DNA of 64,000 bases, taken from NCBI GenBank assembly GCA_024404025.1, contig JAKSQP010000005.1:61463-125462 (forward strand), in the 5' to 3' direction. Origin of the DNA: Clostridia bacterium (GTDB lineage Bacteria; Bacillota; Clostridia; Oscillospirales; Acutalibacteraceae). The first letter of the stretch is position 1. Each line of letters starts with the position of its first letter. The notes beneath the pieces were generated by a model. It did not search any database and was not told the origin of the DNA. It worked only from the letters and a program-made list of their open reading frames with translations. The position numbers were made by a program, and so were the translations under genes. This document shows positions 35,805-44,460 of this stretch, in pieces.

Positions 35805-35925
35805 CAATAAAAGATGAAAATATCTTAAGACTGAAAGAAAAGAAAAAATCGACCGGACAGCGGATTTCGTTAACTGCCTTGTATTCGGTTTTGCCCGGTG
35901 ACTTCCGATAAAGAAAAATAAATGA

Positions 35926-35956
35926 AAAAAGAGCAGTCTGATGACCGCTCTTTTCG
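35926..35956 (-). terminator. Terminator of the YfhO gene
   Basis: On the minus strand AAAAGAGC pairs with GCTCTTTT, with a further GTC/GAC inner stem, followed by a T-rich run; just downstream of the yfhO stop. The stretch between this and the YdjC promoter (about 120 bases) holds nothing else I recognise. Confidence 0.8.
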
Positions 35957-35960
35957 TTGT

Positions 35961-38900
35961 TTAAATTTCGGGATTTTCTTCTGCTTCTTCGGAAACTTCA
36001 ATATTTTCTCCGTCTGCATTTTCCGGATCTTCCGATTCAAATTCCGCAAAAAGCTCGTTAAGCACCTCGCTCGGAATTTCAACATCCGATGAAGCCTCTT
36101 CCGATTCTGCGGCGGAGCTTTCTCTGCCGGTTTCAACGGCGTTTTCAACATCATCCGGAGCTTCTTCGGATGGTATTTTTTCTTCTGCTTTTTCGCCGTT
36201 GTCTTCGCCTTCGGAAGCGGTCATATTTTCAGAATCGTCAGCGACGGTTTCTTCAATCAAAGCGCTTTTTTCTTTCTTTTTCTTTCTTAACGAAATGAAT
36301 ATGCCGATTATGACCAGAATCAGAACCGTGCCTGCCGAAACGGCAATACCGATTGAAAGACCCTTTTGATGGAATTTCATTTCAATTGTGTGTTCGCCGT
36401 CCGCAATGTTGAAAGCAAGATAGGCATCAACAAGAGAAATGTAGTCTTCCTCTTTTATTTCTTTCCCGTCAATATAAACGGTCCAGCCCTTGTCATAGGG
36501 AATCGAAGTGAAGAAAACGCCGCTCTTTGAAACGTTGACAGTTCCCTTGATCTCCGTTGCGGATGAAGATGTTACATTCAATGAATTTTTCTTGAGTATT
36601 TCGTATGCACGGTCAAGAGATTCGTTGTTGACATAGCAGGGATAGAAATCAATATATCCGTAATCGGATTCTTCGATCGAAATGAAAACGGTGACTTCTT
36701 CGCCCGGCTTTACAATGCCGAGATCATAGATATAAGGCTCGTCCGTTTCCTGCGTTATGCTTTTTTCGCCCCTGGTGATCGTGATTTCATCGAAGTCATC
36801 GGAATTGACATAAAGATAGCAATGCTCTTCTTCGGGAACGGTGAGAATAAAGGTAAGCTCTCCCGTGCCTTCGCCCTCTTTTGAATAATAGAGGTCGCCC
36901 GATTCAAAGCCGGAGGTGATTTCGTTCATATTGTAGTATCTGATGTTGTCAAACTGCATAAGGCCGAAAACATCAGATATGCCCGTTGCATATTCAAGCC
37001 AGTCGCTCTGGACGGTGAACGGATTGTTGAAATCGGTATACCAGTCTTTAAGGGCGGCGTCGGCTGCCATTCCTATGGGCAGCCAGTATTTGTTTTCGTA
37101 AGCCGTGAATTTTCCCTGGCTGACGACTTCCGTATAATAATCGCCGTCAACGGTAACGTTGTCATCGTTATCTACAATATATTTAAGCGAATGCATCATA
37201 TTGTAAACGGGAGTCTGAATGTGATAAGTGTAGCTGTTGATATAGTTTCCGTAAATACCGAGGTCGCTCTGAACATTAGCCATCTTTTCGTATGCCATTG
37301 ATGAGAATGTTGATATTCCGTTATAGCCGAACCATGCGGGATCCATTCTTGCTCTGTTGTAGGTCAGCTCCATGCGGTAATCCGTGCTGCCTTCTTTTTT
37401 ATCGAGAAAGGATTTGATTTTTCTGAAATCGGAGTAATCGCCGACGAAGTTTGCCTTGGGCTGTTCCATGCTGTATCTGTCTGTGTTTGCGCAGGCAATT
37501 TCGCCGACTATGCAGCAGAGCAGAAGAATTGCAACGGCGGATTCCTTGTATTTGTTGTCTTTTGAAATATAGAAGATAATGCAGTAAATAACCGTAAAAA
37601 TGATGCTGATGATAACGGTTATTTCTTCAACATTCTTTGAACCGAGCTTCTGAATGACGATTATTGCGCCGATAAGGGCAACGCCTGCGCCGAGAATCTG
37701 CCTGCCCGTGAATTCCTTCAGATTCGTGAATGCTTTGTATGCGAGGGTAAGAAGAATGAAGCAATACATAAAAGAGAAGCGGTAGGGGAGATCATTCGGA
37801 TAATGGAAGCCGTGCCAGATATAGTTCAGAATGTTGATGTTGAAGCTGAAATAGAATATTCCGAGAAGTGAAACATTTGCGATTTTCTCTTTGAGAGGAA
37901 TTTTCTTCGTGAAAAGATAGAGCGGAACGAGAATGAGGGTTGCAATTCCGCAGTAAACATTGGGAAGAACATCTTCTCCGCTGCTTCTGATGGTCGGCGC
38001 AACGCTTGCAAGATGATTTGCAAGGAAATCAAAAATATCGTAATAGGATTTATATTGATCAAGCTTCGGCATTGTGCCGGAGGTTGCCGAGCAGCTTTTC
38101 AGAATGAGAAAAGTCGGAATGAGAGCGAAGGCAACAAGCCCTGCGGCTGCGATACTCGAAAGGGCAAATCTGATTCCGCTTTTTAACAGAATGCTTCCTT
38201 TGAGCTTCTGCTTGAAAGAATATTCCTTTTTTCCGCTTTCGGAAAGGGTGAACGGAGTGTCCTCATAAATCGAGGTGAAATCGTTTTTGCTGAAGAAATA
38301 GATTATAAAATAAATGACCGAGAAAATGCAGGTCATATATCCCATATAGTAGTTTGAAAGGAGCGTAAGAGCAAGAAATGCAATATAGCATTTTGAAGAA
38401 CGCTTGTTGAAAATGTTTTCGATTCCGAGGATAACAAGCGGGAAATATACCATTGCATCTATCCACATAACATTCCAGTAATATGCAACAAAATATCCGC
38501 ACATTGCGTAAAGAATGCCGAATGCCGTTGTGGTAAGATCATGTCTGTTCTGCGATTTTTTGAGATAATAAGTGAATGAGCCGGCGGAAAGAGCGGCTTT
38601 GATAAGAATCATTCCGGCAATTGCTTCGGTCATATTCTGGTGGCCGAGAATCAGCATGAGAATTGCTGTGGGACTTGAAAGATAATTGAAGAAGTTGCCG
38701 AGGAACGGACCGCCGAGGCCTGTTCTCCAGGAATAAATCAGGCTTTCAAGATTTGTAACTCTGTCATATAATTCCGCAAACAGAGGTCCGTATTGATGAT
38801 ACATATCCATTCGCAGGATCGTTTTGCCGCCGAACGGGAAAAGATCATAACAGAAATAAACGAGCATCATCAGGCCGACGGTGCAGAGAATCGCCGCCCA

Positions 38901-38975
38901 GCACGCATAATTATCAGAAAATATTTTTTTGAAAACCGAGGACTTTTTGCCCGGATTTGAATCAAGCTTTGTCAT
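35961..38975 (-). CDS. YfhO-family polytopic membrane protein
   Basis: A 1004-residue membrane protein. YfhO proteins have a GT-C glycosyltransferase-like fold; in Bacillus and Listeria relatives take part in glycosylating lipoteichoic or wall teichoic acids from a lipid-linked sugar. After a short cytoplasmic start comes the first membrane helix, then the conserved RMDMYHQYGPLFAELYDR loop with acidic residues and SWRTGLGGPFLGNFFNYLSSP. About a dozen membrane helices follow, then a large extracytoplasmic domain (roughly residues 500-860) and a final helix near residue 870. The last 115 or so residues after KKKKEK form a strongly acidic, low-complexity tail rich in Glu, Asp, Ser and Ala, not typical of the family. 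Start at 38975 has a GGAGG site. Confidence 0.87.
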   Translation of the reverse strand: MTKLDSNPGKKSSVFKKIFSDNYACWAAILCTVGLMMLVYFCYDLFPFGGKTILRMDMYHQYGPLFAELYDRVTNLESLIYSWRTGLGGPFLGNFFNYLSSPTAILMLILGHQNMTEAIAGMILIKAALSAGSFTYYLKKSQNRHDLTTTAFGILYAMCGYFVAYYWNVMWIDAMVYFPLVILGIENIFNKRSSKCYIAFLALTLLSNYYMGYMTCIFSVIYFIIYFFSKNDFTSIYEDTPFTLSESGKKEYSFKQKLKGSILLKSGIRFALSSIAAAGLVAFALIPTFLILKSCSATSGTMPKLDQYKSYYDIFDFLANHLASVAPTIRSSGEDVLPNVYCGIATLILVPLYLFTKKIPLKEKIANVSLLGIFYFSFNINILNYIWHGFHYPNDLPYRFSFMYCFILLTLAYKAFTNLKEFTGRQILGAGVALIGAIIVIQKLGSKNVEEITVIISIIFTVIYCIIFYISKDNKYKESAVAILLLCCIVGEIACANTDRYSMEQPKANFVGDYSDFRKIKSFLDKKEGSTDYRMELTYNRARMDPAWFGYNGISTFSSMAYEKMANVQSDLGIYGNYINSYTYHIQTPVYNMMHSLKYIVDNDDNVTVDGDYYTEVVSQGKFTAYENKYWLPIGMAADAALKDWYTDFNNPFTVQSDWLEYATGISDVFGLMQFDNIRYYNMNEITSGFESGDLYYSKEGEGTGELTFILTVPEEEHCYLYVNSDDFDEITITRGEKSITQETDEPYIYDLGIVKPGEEVTVFISIEESDYGYIDFYPCYVNNESLDRAYEILKKNSLNVTSSSATEIKGTVNVSKSGVFFTSIPYDKGWTVYIDGKEIKEEDYISLVDAYLAFNIADGEHTIEMKFHQKGLSIGIAVSAGTVLILVIIGIFISLRKKKKEKSALIEETVADDSENMTASEGEDNGEKAEEKIPSEEAPDDVENAVETGRESSAAESEEASSDVEIPSEVLNELFAEFESEDPENADGENIEVSEEAEENPEI

Positions 38976-39011
38976 ATTTCCTCCGAAAATTTCAGTATTC
39001 ATATATAATAC

Positions 39012-39040
39012 AATATATCATATAATTCCCTGCTTTTCAA
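39012..39040 (-). promoter_or_regulatory. Promoter of the YfhO gene
   Basis: TTGAAA (39035-39040), 17-base spacer, TATATT (39012-39017) preceded by TGA, on the minus strand. Confidence 0.65.
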
Positions 39041-39087
39041 GTGAACAATCTGTAAATGAATTTAATTTTTTCGGGATGTTCTAAATC

Positions 39088-39107
39088 GGGACAGGCGACC
39101 ATATTAT
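39088..39107 (+). promoter_or_regulatory. Candidate sporulation control site upstream of spoIIIA
   Basis: CATATTAT at 39100-39107 resembles the -10 of sigma-E promoters (CATAcanT), and GGGACAGGC at 39088-39096 matches the core of SpoIIID boxes (RRACARNY). There is no convincing sigma-E -35. Offered because spoIIIA is transcribed by sigma-E in Bacillus and no sigma-A promoter is visible here. Confidence 0.3.
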
Positions 39108-39119
39108 TCAGTAAAGCAG

Positions 39120-40070
39120 GTGATGATAACGGACAACATAAAACGCATTGAATCCGCATTTTCAAGGCTGACGGAGGGGCTGTTTTCGGCGGTCAGCCTC
39201 TGCCCCGAAAAATATAATATCAGAGAAATGAGATTCCGCAGCGGCAGACCTGCGGTGATAATTACGGATAAGGGCACATTCTTCATTTCTCCGTGCGGAA
39301 GGCTCACAACGATCCTTTCTTCTGCCGTAATAAAAACGGATAAGGAAGAGATAAAGGAACTGTTTATCCGTATATGCGGATATTCCGTGCATTCGTTTAC
39401 GGAATCTGTCAACCGTGGATATATAACGATAAGCGGCGGACACAGAATCGGGATCGCAGGCACGGCGGTGACCGAAAACGGCAGAATAATCGCAGTCAGA
39501 GATATTGAATGTATCAACTTCAGAATCGCCAGGGAAATCAAGGGAGCGGCAAACGGTGTTTTCAACGAATGCTTTTCCGACGGCTTGAGGTCCGTTATTA
39601 TTGCAGGACCGCCCGCAGGAGGAAAAACTACCGTCCTGCGTGACCTTGCAAGGCAGCTTTCGGGCGACGAACGGGGACTGATGAAAAAGGTCTTCGTGTG
39701 CGATGAACGGGGAGAAATCGCCGCTTCATTCTGCTCTGAATCCCAGAACGACATCGGAATCAACTGCGATGTTGTTACCTCTTATCCTAAAGGGGAAGGC
39801 ATAATGATGGGATTGAGGGCATTTTCGCCTGATGTGATTATATGTGATGAGGTTTCAACCGATGAAGAAGCTTCGGCAATTGAATGCGGAGTTAATTCGG
39901 GCGTTGAATTCATATTGAGCATTCATGCAAGAAGCGAAAAGGAGCTTAAATCCAAACCTATTCTGAAAAGATTGCTCAAAACCGGAGCTTTTAACGGAAT
40001 CGTTCTGCTTTCGTCCGTAAATCTCTGCTCCGTTGAAAAAATAATCAAGGCAGGTGATATTCCTGATTAA
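39120..40070 (+). CDS. spoIIIAA: Stage III sporulation protein AA (secretion-type ATPase)
   Basis: SpoIIIAA is the cytoplasmic ATPase of the SpoIIIA-SpoIIQ channel that joins mother cell and forespore after engulfment. The 316-residue protein shows the conserved N-terminal EMRFRSGRPAVI region, the ISGGHRIGIAGTA segment, Walker A in IIAGPPAGGKTTVLRDL, the VCDERGEIAA motif and Walker B in PDVIICDEV, followed by a SIHA stretch. The frame opens with GTG ATG; either codon could start (39120 or 39123) and the ribosome binding site is weak (AGCAGG very close). First of eight spoIIIA genes in canonical order. It overlaps spoIIIAB by 17 bases. Confidence 0.96.
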   Translation: MMITDNIKRIESAFSRLTEGLFSAVSLCPEKYNIREMRFRSGRPAVIITDKGTFFISPCGRLTTILSSAVIKTDKEEIKELFIRICGYSVHSFTESVNRGYITISGGHRIGIAGTAVTENGRIIAVRDIECINFRIAREIKGAANGVFNECFSDGLRSVIIAGPPAGGKTTVLRDLARQLSGDERGLMKKVFVCDERGEIAASFCSESQNDIGINCDVVTSYPKGEGIMMGLRAFSPDVIICDEVSTDEEASAIECGVNSGVEFILSIHARSEKELKSKPILKRLLKTGAFNGIVLLSSVNLCSVEKIIKAGDIPD

Positions 40071-40563
40071 AACGATTTCAGCCGTCCTTCTGCTTTCGGG
40101 GTGTACGCTTGCGGGAAAGCTGATCGCAGATAATCAAAAAGACAGATGCGAATATCAGCGAAGCATAATTTCTTTTCTTTCTGCCGCCGAAAACAGGCTC
40201 AAAAGCACGAGAATGCCGTTTACGGAGCTTATAAACGAAATGTCCCGATATGAAGAATATCCGGCATTTCTCAAAAAATGCAGCGCCCTGCTTTCCGGCG
40301 GAGAATCTTTGAATAAAGCGTGGAAAATCTCTTTGGATTGCGATGAAAATATAAAGAAAACCGATTCCGGAAAGCTTCTCTGCTCTATGGGAAATCAGCT
40401 CGGAGCAACGGATATTGACGGCCAGCTTTCGTGCATCGGATGCTGCAGAAGAGAGCTTGAAAAGCTGCTTGTTGCCGAAGAAGAAAAGAGCAAAAAATAT
40501 TCGGGAGTTTTTCCGGCTCTCGGAGTTCTTGCGGGCGTGTGGGCGGTTATTTTATTTCTGTAA
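40054..40563 (+). CDS. spoIIIAB: Stage III sporulation protein AB
   Basis: SpoIIIAB is a small mother-cell membrane protein of the feeding channel, related to type II secretion GspF-like proteins. The 169-residue sequence has one N-terminal membrane segment with GCTLAGKLIA, a helical middle domain (RLKSTRMPFTELI) and a C-terminal membrane helix (GVFPALGVLAGVWAVILFL). GTG start at 40054 inside the end of spoIIIAA indicates coupling. The final LGVLAG-x-x-x-I-L-L-like end is typical of the family. Confidence 0.93.
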   Translation: MIFLIKTISAVLLLSGCTLAGKLIADNQKDRCEYQRSIISFLSAAENRLKSTRMPFTELINEMSRYEEYPAFLKKCSALLSGGESLNKAWKISLDCDENIKKTDSGKLLCSMGNQLGATDIDGQLSCIGCCRRELEKLLVAEEEKSKKYSGVFPALGVLAGVWAVILFL

Positions 40564-40573
40564 GGTGTAAAAA

Positions 40574-40768
40574 ATGGAAATTTCAATAGTTATAAAAATT
40601 GCAATGGTCGGAATAATCGTTGCAATTCTGAATTCAATACTTGTGCGCTCGGGAAGAGATGATTATGCTCTGATAACGATACTTGCCGGCATTGCGGCGG
40701 TGCTGATGATGCTCATTCCGCAGTTCTCGGAGCTTCTTGATGCGCTGAAAAACATAGCGGATTTCTGA
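40574..40768 (+). CDS. spoIIIAC: Stage III sporulation protein AC
   Basis: A 64-residue protein with two membrane helices, the usual SpoIIIAC size. Position between spoIIIAB and spoIIIAD, and the GIIVAILNSILVRSGRDDYALI stretch, make the call firm. An AAGGTG site precedes the ATG. It ends one base before spoIIIAD starts. Confidence 0.93.
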   Translation: MEISIVIKIAMVGIIVAILNSILVRSGRDDYALITILAGIAAVLMMLIPQFSELLDALKNIADF

Positions 40769-40769
40769 T

Positions 40770-41159
40770 ATGGATATTGCAAAAATCATGATTGCGGGAG
40801 TTATTGCCGCAGCAGTTTATTCTCTTATAAAACAGATAAGGCCGGAGCTTGCGCCGCTCGCCGCCTTTGCCGGAGTTGCGGTTATCGGAATCAGCATTTC
40901 TTCAAAGCTTTTTGAAATAACCGAAACGGCGGGAAATATGACCATAGCAGCAGGGATTCAAAGCAAAAACACCGCAGTTCTCGTCAAGTGCGCCGCAATC
41001 TGTATAATCACAAGGCTCGGAGCTGATATATGCAACGATAATTCCTGCACGGCAATAGGCGATATGGTTGAGCTTTCGGGAAAAATCGGAGCGGTTGCAG
41101 CTGCAATGCCGCTGATAATTTCTGCGGCGGATTTCGCCCTCGGGTTGATGACCGGATGA
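40770..41159 (+). CDS. spoIIIAD: Stage III sporulation protein AD
   Basis: A 129-residue membrane protein with four hydrophobic segments. LIKQIRPELAPLAAFAGVAVI near the start and the C-terminal ADFALGLMTG are as in other SpoIIIAD proteins. Together with AC it forms a membrane part of the A-Q complex. It follows spoIIIAC by one base and precedes spoIIIAE by four. Confidence 0.93.
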   Translation: MDIAKIMIAGVIAAAVYSLIKQIRPELAPLAAFAGVAVIGISISSKLFEITETAGNMTIAAGIQSKNTAVLVKCAAICIITRLGADICNDNSCTAIGDMVELSGKIGAVAAAMPLIISAADFALGLMTG

Positions 41160-41163
41160 TGAT

Positions 41164-42285
41164 ATGAAAATAAAAATTGTTCTGATGTTTTTTCTCCTTT
41201 GCATTTTTTCGGTGCCTGCAAATGCAGCAAATATTGATGAATATAAAAAAGATATTTATGAATCCTCGGGAGCGGATAAGCTTCACGAATTCCTCGATGA
41301 GGAATCAGAGGAGTTTTTGAAAAGGACAGGGCTTGACGGAATTGATACGCAGGCAATTCTTGACTTTTCGCCGTCTGCTCTCTTTTCAGCGGTTACCGGC
41401 GTTTTCAGAGAAAAATGGAAGGAACCGGCAAGGGCGCTTGTTTCCGCAGCCGGAACGGCGATTATGATCAGCGTCTGCACGGCGATTGTGCCGGATGATG
41501 AAAAAAGCAAATCTGTTGTTTCGCTTGCGGGAGCTTGCTTTGCTGTGTCGACTCTCTTCAAATCCGTTTTTGAATCTGTCAGAGCCTGCGCATCGTGCGT
41601 TGAAGCGTGTGTGGGATTTGAAAAACTTCTGATCCCGGTTCTGACCGCTCTGCTGACCGCTTCCGGAAAACCCGCCTCGGCAATCTCCTATAACGGAGCA
41701 TCATTTTTTATTTCCGAATCGGTTTCAATGATATCCGAAAGTGTTATTCTTCCGGTGACGGGAGTTGCAGCCGCTCTTTATCTCTGCTCCGGAATTATGC
41801 CTGAAATTACATTTAATTCCGTTGCGGATGTTATCAGAAAAGCGGCATCATATATTCTTTCGGTTTCGGCGGCTCTGTTTTCGGGAACGATTGCAATAAA
41901 AAGTGTTATTGCCTCATCTTCGGATTCAATCGGAGCAAAGGCGGTGAAGCTTGTTACATCAACCTTCGTCCCCGTTGTGGGCGGCGCACTCGGAGAAGCG
42001 TTTAATTCGTTTGCCGGCAGCATTTCCCTTTTTCGCAATACCGTCGGAATATTCGGCATAGTCGCTCTGGGAGCAATATGTATACCCGTTCTCGTTCAGA
42101 CGCTTTTATGGATTTTATCAATGAGAGCGGCGTCGGCAATCAGCGAAATGCTCGGCTGCAGGTGCTGTGTAATGATTTATAACGGAATTGCTTATATTTG
42201 CTCGATGATGAATACGCTGCTGCTTTTTTGTGTGACGGTGTTTGTGATTTCATCGGCAACGGTGATTGTTGTTGCGGGAGGATAA
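41164..42285 (+). CDS. spoIIIAE: Stage III sporulation protein AE
   Basis: SpoIIIAE is the largest membrane component of the feeding channel. The 373-residue protein starts with a cleavable signal peptide (ends at ANA before residue 20), then an extracytoplasmic segment and seven or more hydrophobic helices, with GGALGEAFNSFAGSISLFRNTVG in the C-terminal half as the best-conserved part. The last codons carry the GGGAGG ribosome binding site of spoIIIAF, which starts on the next base. Confidence 0.95.
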   Translation: MKIKIVLMFFLLCIFSVPANAANIDEYKKDIYESSGADKLHEFLDEESEEFLKRTGLDGIDTQAILDFSPSALFSAVTGVFREKWKEPARALVSAAGTAIMISVCTAIVPDDEKSKSVVSLAGACFAVSTLFKSVFESVRACASCVEACVGFEKLLIPVLTALLTASGKPASAISYNGASFFISESVSMISESVILPVTGVAAALYLCSGIMPEITFNSVADVIRKAASYILSVSAALFSGTIAIKSVIASSSDSIGAKAVKLVTSTFVPVVGGALGEAFNSFAGSISLFRNTVGIFGIVALGAICIPVLVQTLLWILSMRAASAISEMLGCRCCVMIYNGIAYICSMMNTLLLFCVTVFVISSATVIVVAGG

Positions 42286-42744
42286 ATGGAAACAGTCAGG
42301 TCATCTGTCATCTGTATTTTTGCGGCGGGTCTTCTCGGCTCGCTCGCAATGATTCTGATTCCGGGAAGAAAAAACAATTTGATTATGAAAGCCGTAGCAG
42401 GCATATTTGTTGTTATGAGTATGCTTGAGCCGATAAAGAATGCTTTCTCCGGAATTGAGAATTTTTCCGTAGTTGAGCAGAATGTTCAGGTCCTTATGAC
42501 GGAGCTTCCGCAGACGGCTTCCCGGTTGATAAGGGATGAAATTTCGGAAATAATCTCTGCCGAAGCAAAGGAACACGGCATTGAAATACTGTCTGTTGAA
42601 GCAGAAATTTCGGAAGAGGAAAATTGTATAATAATTCATAAAATAACCGTTATTGCAAATGAAAACGATTCAGAAAAGCTGAAAGAATTCGAGCGATCCG
42701 TCAGCAGAACAGCAGGCGTTGAAATAACCGCAGAAACAAAATGA
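42286..42744 (+). CDS. spoIIIAF: Stage III sporulation protein AF
   Basis: The 152-residue protein has two N-terminal membrane helices separated by IPGRKNNLIMKAVAGI and a soluble C-terminal domain predicted to have a ring-building (YscJ/FliF-like) fold. Sequence conservation is low in this family, and the call rests on the two-helix pattern, size and position between AE and AG. Confidence 0.9.
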   Translation: METVRSSVICIFAAGLLGSLAMILIPGRKNNLIMKAVAGIFVVMSMLEPIKNAFSGIENFSVVEQNVQVLMTELPQTASRLIRDEISEIISAEAKEHGIEILSVEAEISEEENCIIIHKITVIANENDSEKLKEFERSVSRTAGVEITAETK

Positions 42745-42753
42745 GGGCTTCGT

Positions 42754-43320
42754 ATGGCAAAGGAAAATTTTGAAAAATTCAAAAATATGTTAGGCAGAAT
42801 TTCATTGCAGACGGGTCTTGGAAAAAAAGGAATTGCGGCGGTGATGATCCTTCTGCTCGGAATAGCGGCTCTTGTTATCAGCGAAGCCGGAGAAAACAAA
42901 ACCGGATCGCCAGACGCTGCGGAAACAACCTGCATCAAGGCGGATTCGACCGACTATACCGAAAGCCTTGAAAATCGTTTAACATCAATAATTTCGGCAA
43001 TGAACGGAGTTGGCAGAGTCAAGGTTATGGTGACTATTGCGAGCGGAAGCGAAAACATATATCTGCGTGACAGCAATAGCGGAGAAAGCAGAGATGCAGA
43101 CGGCAAAAGCAACATCGACAGAAAGGATGAATATGTTATCGTTGATGACGGAAAAGGAGAAAACGGAATCATTGTGAGGGTTGCGGAACCGGAAATAAGG
43201 GGAGTGGCAGTTGTTTGCGACGGAGCCAAAAACGAGGCCGTCGTTTCGCAGATCGTGGAAGCGGTTACCGCTTTGCTGGACATAAGCAGCGCAAGAGTCA
43301 GCGTTGCTCCGATGGGATGA
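42754..43320 (+). CDS. spoIIIAG: Stage III sporulation protein AG
   Basis: SpoIIIAG forms a large ring in the mother-cell side of the channel. The 188-residue protein has one membrane helix near residues 27-45 and a domain with the family stretch SIISAMNGVGRVKVMVTI followed by the C-terminal PEIRGVAVVCDGA, as in other members. About 45 bases separate it from spoIIIAH, with no promoter seen. Confidence 0.94.
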   Translation: MAKENFEKFKNMLGRISLQTGLGKKGIAAVMILLLGIAALVISEAGENKTGSPDAAETTCIKADSTDYTESLENRLTSIISAMNGVGRVKVMVTIASGSENIYLRDSNSGESRDADGKSNIDRKDEYVIVDDGKGENGIIVRVAEPEIRGVAVVCDGAKNEAVVSQIVEAVTALLDISSARVSVAPMG

Positions 43321-43364
43321 ATGCAATTTTGCATATACATAAAAATATACATACAGGAGAATGA

Positions 43365-43934
43365 ATGATGATTATCAGAAAAAGACAGATTTTACTCTCG
43401 GCGCTTGTGCTTGCTCTCGGAGCGGCAGTTTTTATCAACTGGTATTATACCAAGCCCGATAAGATTCCATCGGAAAATGATAAGGCCAGTTCGGAGCAGG
43501 CGGCAGACGGAAATGTCAACCTCGGAGATGCAAAATATGTGCTTTCAACCGATGTAACCGTTGAAGACACAACGCTTACTGAGGATGAGTTTTTTTCGCA
43601 GGCAAAAAGAAAACGCAGAGAGGCTCACGATGAAGCGGCAGAGGTGCTGAACGATATTGTCAAGGATACCGCCTCGTCGCCGGATTCCGTTGAAAACGCT
43701 TCGCAGAAGCTTGAAGAGCTTGCAGATGCGATCGCTTGCGAATCGGATATGGAAAATCTCATAAACGCAAAGCTCGGCTGCAAATGTCTGGCAATAATAA
43801 ATGATGATAAAACGGAAATCATTGTTGAAAAAGGTGCGCTTAACAGTGCCTCTGCAGTGCAGATAAAAGAAATTGCAGTCCGCTTCGGAGCGGTTGATTC
43901 GGATAAAATTACAATTTCGGAGTTAAAATATTAA
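43365..43934 (+). CDS. spoIIIAH: Stage III sporulation protein AH
   Basis: SpoIIIAH spans the mother-cell membrane and binds SpoIIQ of the forespore. The 189-residue protein has an N-terminal helix (ILLSALVLALGAAVFINWYYT), an extended linker, and a YscJ-type ring domain with SQAKRKRREAHDEAAEVLNDI and the conserved ADAIACESDMENLI-x-AKLG segment. An AGGAG site precedes the ATG. SpoIIQ itself is not in the window; many Clostridia use another partner. Confidence 0.94.
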   Translation: MMIIRKRQILLSALVLALGAAVFINWYYTKPDKIPSENDKASSEQAADGNVNLGDAKYVLSTDVTVEDTTLTEDEFFSQAKRKRREAHDEAAEVLNDIVKDTASSPDSVENASQKLEELADAIACESDMENLINAKLGCKCLAIINDDKTEIIVEKGALNSASAVQIKEIAVRFGAVDSDKITISELKY

Positions 43935-43952
43935 AAATTTATGCAAAAAAAC

Positions 43953-43981
43953 TTGTATATTTTATAGAAAAATGTTATAAT
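43953..43981 (+). promoter_or_regulatory. Promoter of the nusB-recN block
   Basis: TTGTAT (43953-43958), 17-base spacer, TATAAT (43976-43981) with TG two bases before (extended -10). It lies just past spoIIIAH and separates the sporulation operon from the housekeeping block. Confidence 0.8.
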
Positions 43982-43992
43982 AACCGTCATAA

Positions 43993-44017
43993 CGGAACGG
44001 CAGAGGCTCTGCCGTTC
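43993..44017 (+). promoter_or_regulatory. Hairpin in the nusB leader
   Basis: GGAACGGCAGA and TCTGCCGTTCC form a perfect 11-base stem with a GGC loop. It is transcribed from the nusB promoter, ends 38 bases before the nusB start and has no T-run, so it is not a normal terminator. Confidence 0.6.
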
Positions 44018-44055
44018 CTGAATTGGCGGTTCGGCGCATTTCGGAGGAAGTTAAA

Positions 44056-44460
44056 ATGACAACAAGTAAAGCAAGAGAGCAGGCATTCATTCTTATTTTC
44101 GAAAAGTCATTCAATCAGGAGGTTGAGCTTTCGGAAATTTATGATATGGCTGTTGAAACAGAGTGCATTTTCGATTCGAAATTCACAAAAAAGCTCGCTT
44201 TTTTCACGCATGAAAACTGCGAAAAAATTGACGCTTTCATTGAAAAATATTCCGTAAGCTGGAAAATCAACAGAATTTCAAAGGTTGCTCTTGCGGTTAT
44301 GAGAATCGCAATCGGTGAAATTCTTTCCGATATTGATACTCCCGTCGGCGTTGTTATCAACGAAGCCGTTGAGCTTTGCAAGGTTTATGCGGAAAAGGAT
44401 GATTATTCATTCGTAAACGGCATACTCAGCTCGTTCGTCAAAGAGGAAATCAAAAAATGA
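44056..44460 (+). CDS. nusB: Transcription antitermination factor NusB
   Basis: NusB with NusE binds boxA in rRNA leaders and suppresses termination. From the ATG at 44056 (GGAGG site) it has 134 residues in the all-helical family fold: KAREQAFILIFEKSF at the start, WKINRISKVALAVMRIAIGEI in the centre, and the IPVGVVINEAVELCKVY-like end, here TPVGVVINEAVELCKVY-AEKDDYSFVNGIL. The reading frame extends to 44023 but that start has no binding site. It overlaps the next gene by four bases. Confidence 0.93.
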   Translation: MTTSKAREQAFILIFEKSFNQEVELSEIYDMAVETECIFDSKFTKKLAFFTHENCEKIDAFIEKYSVSWKINRISKVALAVMRIAIGEILSDIDTPVGVVINEAVELCKVYAEKDDYSFVNGILSSFVKEEIKK

